Shown piece after piece: positions 42,263-43,044 of a stretch of 43,044 nt of DNA. The stretch's first letter is position 1; each line of letters opens with the position of its first letter. Location: contig NZ_AOFD01000037.1 of assembly GCF_000332815.1 (NCBI RefSeq), positions 1 to 43,044 on the forward strand, in the 5' to 3' direction. The notes under the pieces are model-generated. The model saw only the letters and a program-made list of their open reading frames with translations, searched no databases and had not been told where the DNA came from. The stretch is from Arthrobacter nitrophenolicus. GTDB taxonomy: Bacteria; Actinomycetota; Actinomycetes; Actinomycetales; Micrococcaceae. The position numbers were made by a program, and so were the translations under genes.

Positions 42263-42994
42263 ATGCCATCTGCTTCCGGCCAGAATGCCCTGCCCGAAAC
42301 CTCCGCCGCTTCAGGCGCCGCACGCTTCGCCTCCATCGGGTCCCCGTACTTCGGCATCATGCTGGCCGTCATGGCGGTGGTGCTGATCCTTTCCAACATC
42401 GGCGCCTCCAAAGGGGTGGTCCTGGGGCCGATCATCACCGACGGCGGCTTCTTCCTCTTCCCGCTGGCGTACATCCTGGGCGATGTCATCAGCGAGGTCT
42501 ACGGCTTCCGGGTGGCACGGAAAGCCATCCTCACCACATTTGCGCTCTCGGTGTTCGCCTCGCTCTGCTACTGGGTGATCATCGCCCTTCCCGGATTCGA
42601 CGACGAGTTCGGCGCCTCCAAGCAGGCCGCCCTTGAGGGTGCCCTGGGCCCGGTGCCGCAGATCGTGTTGGCCTCGCTGCTGGCGTTCCTTGCCGGCCAG
42701 ACCATCAACTCCTGGATCCTGGTGCGGATGAAGGCCCGTACGGGGGAGAAGTCCCTGTGGGCCCGGATCATGGGCTCCTCGGTGGCGGGCGAGTTCGTGG
42801 ACACCCTGATCTTCTGCAGCATCGCAGCGTCCGTCATCGGGATCACCGACTTCGGGATGTTCGTGAACTACGTGGTGGCGGGCTTCGTGTACAAGACCCT
42901 GGTGGAGTTCATCCTGGTCCCGGTCACATCGCTGGTGATCGGCTGGATCAAGAAGCGCGAACCCAGCTACGGGGCTGGCACGCTGGCCGCCTGA
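42263..42994 (+). CDS. Queuosine precursor transporter (YhhQ/VUT family)
   Basis: A 243-residue membrane protein with about six helices. Family blocks: VLILSNIGASKGVVLGPI, GGFFLFPLAYILGDVISEVYGF, AFLAGQTINSWILVRMK, GSSVAGEFVDTLIFCSIA and FVNYVVAGFVYKTLVEFILVPVT. The family imports queuine, preQ0 or preQ1 for tRNA modification. Start ATG 42263 gives the usual polar N-terminus; no good Shine-Dalgarno is seen. I found no preQ1 riboswitch in the 194-base leader, although TAATAC near 42200 could be a -10 box. Nothing but about 50 bases of non-coding sequence follows to the window end. Confidence 0.9.
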   Translation: MPSASGQNALPETSAASGAARFASIGSPYFGIMLAVMAVVLILSNIGASKGVVLGPIITDGGFFLFPLAYILGDVISEVYGFRVARKAILTTFALSVFASLCYWVIIALPGFDDEFGASKQAALEGALGPVPQIVLASLLAFLAGQTINSWILVRMKARTGEKSLWARIMGSSVAGEFVDTLIFCSIAASVIGITDFGMFVNYVVAGFVYKTLVEFILVPVTSLVIGWIKKREPSYGAGTLAA

Positions 42995-43044
42995 TTCGGC
43001 GGGGGCTTCCCCATTCGACGGTTCCCAGCACACTCGACGTTCGC

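Overview
The window is high-GC actinobacterial DNA, most likely from the Micrococcaceae (Arthrobacter/Pseudarthrobacter type). Supporting signs are dnaX next to the small SRP RNA gene, Shine-Dalgarno starts with frequent GTG, a ScfR/RamB-type regulator divergent from isocitrate lyase, and protein sequences typical of soil Arthrobacter relatives. The placement is inference; no database search was possible. Nothing looks like a phage, plasmid, IS element, integron or CRISPR array.

Layout. 1-2.2 kb: dnaX (cut by the window edge), SRP RNA, a stand-alone PII-like domain protein and tRNA-Ser(GGA) with its promoter and terminator. 2.3-13 kb: an MpaB-type oxygenase, a secreted M23 peptidase with a long Pro/Thr/Glu repeat tail, a Cys glutathione peroxidase (frameshifted), a metallophosphoesterase, a Stealth-family phosphotransferase, a HAD phosphatase, a ParB-like/LytR_C gene pair, a TetR regulator and a FrnE/DsbA oxidoreductase. 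12-15.3 kb: a glycosyltransferase (GT4) and amylo-alpha-1,6-glucosidase pair. 15.3-22.3 kb: a tightly coupled minus-strand operon of three Gfo/Idh/MocA oxidoreductases and two TIM-barrel sugar isomerases/epimerases. It is divergent from a ROK repressor, with an operator overlapping a good sigma70-like promoter. 22.3-26.9 kb: TetR divergent from an MFS permease and a GH3 beta-glucosidase. 26.9-34.2 kb: a hydroxyacid dehydrogenase, a CynX-type MFS permease, and the glyoxylate shunt (aceB, aceA) with its ScfR/RamB-type regulator. 34.2-39.7 kb: an unrecognised ORF, a 32-bp-period repeat, then an operon encoding response regulator, histidine kinase and TAXI-family binding lipoprotein, divergent from a metabolite:H+ symporter. 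39.9-43 kb: a lipoprotein serpin, a pyridoxal/HMP-type kinase and a queuosine-precursor (YhhQ) transporter.

Together the genes describe a soil heterotroph able to take up and break down plant-type glycosides and uncommon sugars (GH3, Gfo/Idh-isomerase operon). It also has the glyoxylate shunt for acetate and fatty acids, and sensory control of organic-acid uptake.

A strong caution: eight otherwise conserved genes carry single-base frameshifts, ten events in all. Eight are one-base losses, and nearly all lie in short homopolymers. Protein conservation continues on both sides of every break, and each repaired gene has a length divisible by three. This looks more like consensus sequence error than biological decay. 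These genes are marked as pseudogenes only because that is how the given sequence reads.
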